From NCBI GenBank assembly GCA_964230195.1, contig CAXRGH010000041.1:1-8348 (forward strand): a stretch of DNA of 8,348 bases, given 5' to 3'. Shown piece after piece: positions 5,808-8,348 of this stretch. Positions within the stretch are counted from its first letter, which is position 1, and each line of letters opens with the position of its first letter. This DNA comes from CAXRGH01 sp964230195 (GTDB lineage Bacteria; Pseudomonadota; Gammaproteobacteria; Enterobacterales; Alteromonadaceae). The notes under the pieces were generated by a model, which was not told where the DNA came from, did no database searches, and was given only the letters and a program-made list of their open reading frames with translations. A program made the translations under genes and the position numbers.

Positions 5808-6278
5808 ATGGCAGGAAATCAGGACGCACTCATTAAAGCATTTAAAGAATTATTACGAGGCGAGAATCTAGGTTCACAACTGGATATTGTTGATGCACTG
5901 AAAGAAAAAGGCTTTCAAAATATTAGCCAATCCAAAATTTCAAGAATGCTCAGCAAATTTGGCGCTGTCAGAACGCGTAACGCCCGTGGCGAAATGGTCT
6001 ACTGTTTACCACCGGAAATGGGAATGCCTACAGCAAAGAGTCCATTGCGTCATTTAGTGTTAGATGTTGTCCATAATCACGTCATGATTATCATTCGCAC
6101 CACTCCAGGCGCGGCACAGCTTATTGCAAGATTGCTTGATTCATTGAGCCAGTCAGATGGCGTACTAGGTACCATTGCTGGGGACGACACGATTTTTATT
6201 GCGCCGTCAGATGTCAATGACATTGAAACCATCAGACAGCGCGTTGAAGCACTCTTTGACGAGGCTAATTCACACTAA
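5808..6278 (+). CDS. argR: Arginine repressor ArgR
   Basis: 156 residues, the same length as E. coli ArgR. It is the arginine-dependent hexameric regulator that represses arginine biosynthesis genes, and it can act in Xer recombination. The N-terminal winged helix-turn-helix spans about 1-70, with the recognition helix region SQSKISRMLSKFGAVRTRN at 40-58. The C-terminal core (80-156) makes the trimer contacts (PGAAQLIARLLDSL, 100-113) and binds arginine through GTIAGDDTIF (121-130), whose two Asp residues (126, 127) are intact. AAGG at 5797-5800 lies 7 bases before the ATG. It is divergent from mdh, and its 3' end overlaps the end of the convergent lipoprotein gene by 14 bases, with no visible terminator. 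Confidence 0.98.
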   Translation: MAGNQDALIKAFKELLRGENLGSQLDIVDALKEKGFQNISQSKISRMLSKFGAVRTRNARGEMVYCLPPEMGMPTAKSPLRHLVLDVVHNHVMIIIRTTPGAAQLIARLLDSLSQSDGVLGTIAGDDTIFIAPSDVNDIETIRQRVEALFDEANSH

Positions 6279-7428
6279 CTTCAATCCACACCAATCGGTG
6301 GTCAGAAGAGGCTTTTCGGGTTGCAATCAAGTGATGCAAATCCGATTCTTTTTCTGGCCAATAAACCCCTGCATCATGCACCGTCAAGCCTGCTTTTGAA
6401 GGTACAGCGTAATCCGCACGCATAGCCCAACTTGCCGTATGGTGATGGCTATTTTGATTCTCTGGGCGATTTTCGTTACCGCCCTTACTGCTCGGAATAA
6501 CGCTATCGTTAATGCTGCCATGACTTAGCAGTTTAGCCATCATGGCTTGGTCCGCATTTCCTTCAACCGCCGACGCATTAAGATCACCCATTAGTACAAA
6601 CCTTTGCCCCTCAAAGCCACCAAATTTATCGTTATCATCGTAAATGTAGTGACTATTTTTTGGAGTGAGATAGTCATACCAAAAACGCAGCTCGTCACTG
6701 TTGCGTTTTCCGTTCCTATCCTCTGGTCCATCAAATACTGGCGGCGTTGGATGACTCGCAAGCACGTGCACCCGCTTACCATTGATATTAATCGGCACAT
6801 CCCAATGGGATTTTGAGCTTAGACGAAGCTTGCTTACGATTTCTGGTGGATACCAGGGTGTTCCATCAGGTTGTTTAATTGTCGTGATCTGGCTGTCTGG
6901 AATGTCTTTCCACAGAAAGTGTTGAAAGGTACGTATCTCGTCACTAATGATAGGGTATTGACTCAATATCACCATGCCGTAGTGACCAGGAAACCATCCG
7001 TAACCATGCTTTTCTTTGTGTCCATCCATAACGTAAACACCGGTATTAACCGGCGCTACGAAATGGTAGGGATAATCAATAGCAGGTTGTCCACCTTGAC
7101 TGACACTGAGATAATTTTGCTTGAAATCCGCGATTCGTTGCTGACTGTCCTCACTGTAATCAAACTCATTAAGCAAGATCACCTGAGGTCTTACCCTCTG
7201 AATGATCTCCGCAATGTTCTGGATTTGCTTGGTGGTACTGACTGCCAACTTTTCAGATAACTCGCGACCACTAGCCTGCTGCTCATTGGTGTAATTACTG
7301 GCATCCATACTCACGTTGTATGATGCAATTACTATTGTGTCGTTGGCATTAGACCTTGTGTTCATGCACCCTGTTCCTATCCAAGTAAGCACCACTAGCA
7401 GTGCAACCGAACGAATAACTGATTTCAT
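6265..7428 (-). CDS. Secreted or lipid-anchored endonuclease/exonuclease/phosphatase (EEP) family hydrolase
   Basis: 387 residues. The N-terminus has a short basic segment (MKSVIR), a hydrophobic core (SVALLVVLTWIGTG) and Cys21, so it is probably exported, perhaps as a lipoprotein; the -3 residue is Gly rather than the usual Leu/Val/Ile, so the lipobox is imperfect. The EEP fold follows: ASYNVS (35-40), the metal-binding Glu88 in LLNEFD, GHYGMVILSQYPI (148-160), ASHPTPPVFDGPEDRNGKRN (224-243) with likely catalytic His226, GDLNA (281-285), RADYAVPS (337-344) and the final SDHRLVW (375-381). The metal and catalytic set appears complete. Substrate cannot be read from the sequence: nuclease or phosphoesterase are both possible. 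I chose ATG 7428, which has TGAGGA before it, over the GTG at 7440. It begins 8 bases after the stop of the ExeM-like nuclease gene, so the two are probably cotranscribed. Its end overlaps argR. Confidence 0.88.
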   Translation of the reverse strand: MKSVIRSVALLVVLTWIGTGCMNTRSNANDTIVIASYNVSMDASNYTNEQQASGRELSEKLAVSTTKQIQNIAEIIQRVRPQVILLNEFDYSEDSQQRIADFKQNYLSVSQGGQPAIDYPYHFVAPVNTGVYVMDGHKEKHGYGWFPGHYGMVILSQYPIISDEIRTFQHFLWKDIPDSQITTIKQPDGTPWYPPEIVSKLRLSSKSHWDVPININGKRVHVLASHPTPPVFDGPEDRNGKRNSDELRFWYDYLTPKNSHYIYDDNDKFGGFEGQRFVLMGDLNASAVEGNADQAMMAKLLSHGSINDSVIPSSKGGNENRPENQNSHHHTASWAMRADYAVPSKAGLTVHDAGVYWPEKESDLHHLIATRKASSDHRLVWIEVSVN

Positions 7429-7433
7429 TAGTT

Positions 7434-7439
7434 TCCTCA
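7434..7439 (-). promoter_or_regulatory. Ribosome binding site of the EEP lipoprotein gene, overlapping the upstream stop codon
   Basis: TGAGGA on the - strand lies 5 bases before ATG 7428 and includes the TGA stop (7437-7439) of the upstream nuclease gene. This supports the ATG over the GTG at 7440, which would lie across the site, and suggests translational coupling. Confidence 0.6.
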
Positions 7440-8348
7440 CAGACGAATATCAACCCATACCGGATCATGGTCAGACGAACGATAAGGACTGTCATTGAAG
7501 TAATTATCAATTTGTTCAGCCGACTTATATTCCATGTTGTAGTCTAAACTCTTGCTGTAATCAGCATTGATATGCCATCGGCCGCCCTTAACCGCACTGT
7601 CTACAACAGGCTTAGTCACCAGTATATGATCTAAACTACCCGATTGATGACGGAAAACATAGGAATACTGAGAGTCATCATTCAAGGTGTTCACAATATT
7701 GTTATATCCGGCTGACTCAAATGCGAGTACCGGGTCTTCTTTTGAATAGGCGTTTAAATCTCCGGTGACTAAAATACGCTCATCAATCATACCTTCTGCG
7801 CTTAATCGTGCTAATTCAGCGATTAACGTTTTCGCTGCAGCAGTTCGATCGCCGTTACAGTTTCCTTGAACTTTACTATCAGATGGTTTGCCACAACGGC
7901 TACCTTTCGATTTGAAGTGATTAACAACAACTGTCATTGAGTGACCAGAGTGAAGGCTTTCAAACGATTGCACTAATGGCGTTCTATGGCGTTTAGTCCC
8001 TGCATCAAACGGCTTTTTATCAATGGTTATCGCCGCGCCGTTCGGCTTAACTCTTGAATCACGATAGATAAACGCAACAGAAATACTCGCCGTTCCCAGT
8101 TTATCAACCTCTGGCGTAACATAGCGCCAATCAGTAACACCGTTTTGATTCAGTGCATGAGTTAATGCCGCTAGTGCAGATGAGGGTTGATAACCATTAT
8201 TTTCAATCTCAACTAAACCAATGATATCTGCATCACTGTTTTGTATAGCAGTGACTGTTTTTGCTGTCTGACGTTGTAACTCCTGTTCATTTGACGCTCC
8301 GCGTTCACCGAGCGTAGTAAAGTAGTTCAGTACATTAAAGGTAGCCAC
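7437..8348 (-). CDS. ExeM/NucH-like extracellular nuclease, C-terminal EEP domain, 5'-truncated by the window edge
   Basis: The last 303 residues of a large secreted nuclease. The frame is open to the window edge and begins VATFNVLNYF, the usual entry to the catalytic domain of this family, so the GTG at 8348 is not a start; full-length members commonly carry several hundred residues upstream (signal peptide, OB-fold or LTD domains). Catalytic features: VEIENNG (46-52) with metal-binding Glu, NHFKSKGSRC (143-152), a paired Cys at 164 (QGNC) that probably forms a disulfide, GDLNAYSKEDP (196-206), GSLDHIL (237-243), WHINADY (258-264) and SSDHDPVWVDI (291-301). Family members degrade extracellular DNA for phosphate or nutrient uptake and biofilm turnover. 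One family position differs: I expect G-x-D-A-I near 85 and see GTASI. It leads into the EEP lipoprotein gene with an 8-base gap. Confidence 0.92.
   Translation of the reverse strand: MATFNVLNYFTTLGERGASNEQELQRQTAKTVTAIQNSDADIIGLVEIENNGYQPSSALAALTHALNQNGVTDWRYVTPEVDKLGTASISVAFIYRDSRVKPNGAAITIDKKPFDAGTKRHRTPLVQSFESLHSGHSMTVVVNHFKSKGSRCGKPSDSKVQGNCNGDRTAAAKTLIAELARLSAEGMIDERILVTGDLNAYSKEDPVLAFESAGYNNIVNTLNDDSQYSYVFRHQSGSLDHILVTKPVVDSAVKGGRWHINADYSKSLDYNMEYKSAEQIDNYFNDSPYRSSDHDPVWVDIRL

Noticed and set aside
6871..7260. 129-codon open frame on the + strand inside the EEP lipoprotein gene
   Set aside because: Antisense shadow of a gene with a complete set of EEP motifs; no recognisable domain or ribosome site.

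Overview
The window looks like a housekeeping stretch of chromosome from a marine gammaproteobacterium, probably of the Alteromonadales. The pointers are the content and order of rplU, rpmA and cgtA beside a divergent ispB, the mdh/argR divergent pair, an MDH whose sequence feels closest to Alteromonas/Idiomarina-type enzymes, moderate to AT-rich composition, and an ExeM-type secreted nuclease. The taxonomic call is from memory of the families, not from a search.

Left region (1-1489). The 3' part of a TudS/DUF1722 two-domain protein (RudS-like, a probable tRNA 4-thiouridine desulfidase) runs in from the left edge on the + strand. It faces a small four-helix membrane protein of unknown function on the - strand. 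Between that gene and cgtA lies about 280 bases without a gene. It holds short direct and inverted repeats around the core GGACACCCA (REP-like), a polypurine tract, and the cgtA terminator.

Translation/ribosome region (1490-3365). rplU (L21), rpmA (L27) and cgtA/obgE (ribosome-assembly GTPase) lie on the - strand. A good sigma70-type promoter with a GC-rich discriminator precedes rplU. A strong hairpin separates rpmA from cgtA, so the GTPase is probably expressed at a lower level or partly uncoupled from the two ribosomal proteins. CgtA carries an Asp-rich C-terminal tail.

Metabolic region (3366-6278). ispB (octaprenyl diphosphate synthase, quinone side chain) reads + away from rplU. A 12-bp hairpin lies shortly before its start and it has no clear Shine-Dalgarno. 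It converges on mdh (malate dehydrogenase), with a two-way terminator between them. argR (arginine repressor) is divergent from mdh, and the shared intergenic region has a strong candidate mdh promoter and a small palindrome.

Right region (6265-8348). Two secreted members of the endonuclease/exonuclease/phosphatase fold lie 8 bp apart on the - strand: the C-terminal part of an ExeM/NucH-like extracellular nuclease (cut by the right edge), then a lipoprotein-like EEP hydrolase whose end overlaps the end of argR by 14 bp. Together they look like a small unit for breaking down extracellular nucleic acid or phosphoesters. I see no CRISPR array, tRNA, rRNA, intact insertion sequence, prophage or toxin-antitoxin pair. 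Most of the window is ordinary core genome; the less explained parts are the repeat block, the ispB leader hairpin and the secreted EEP pair.
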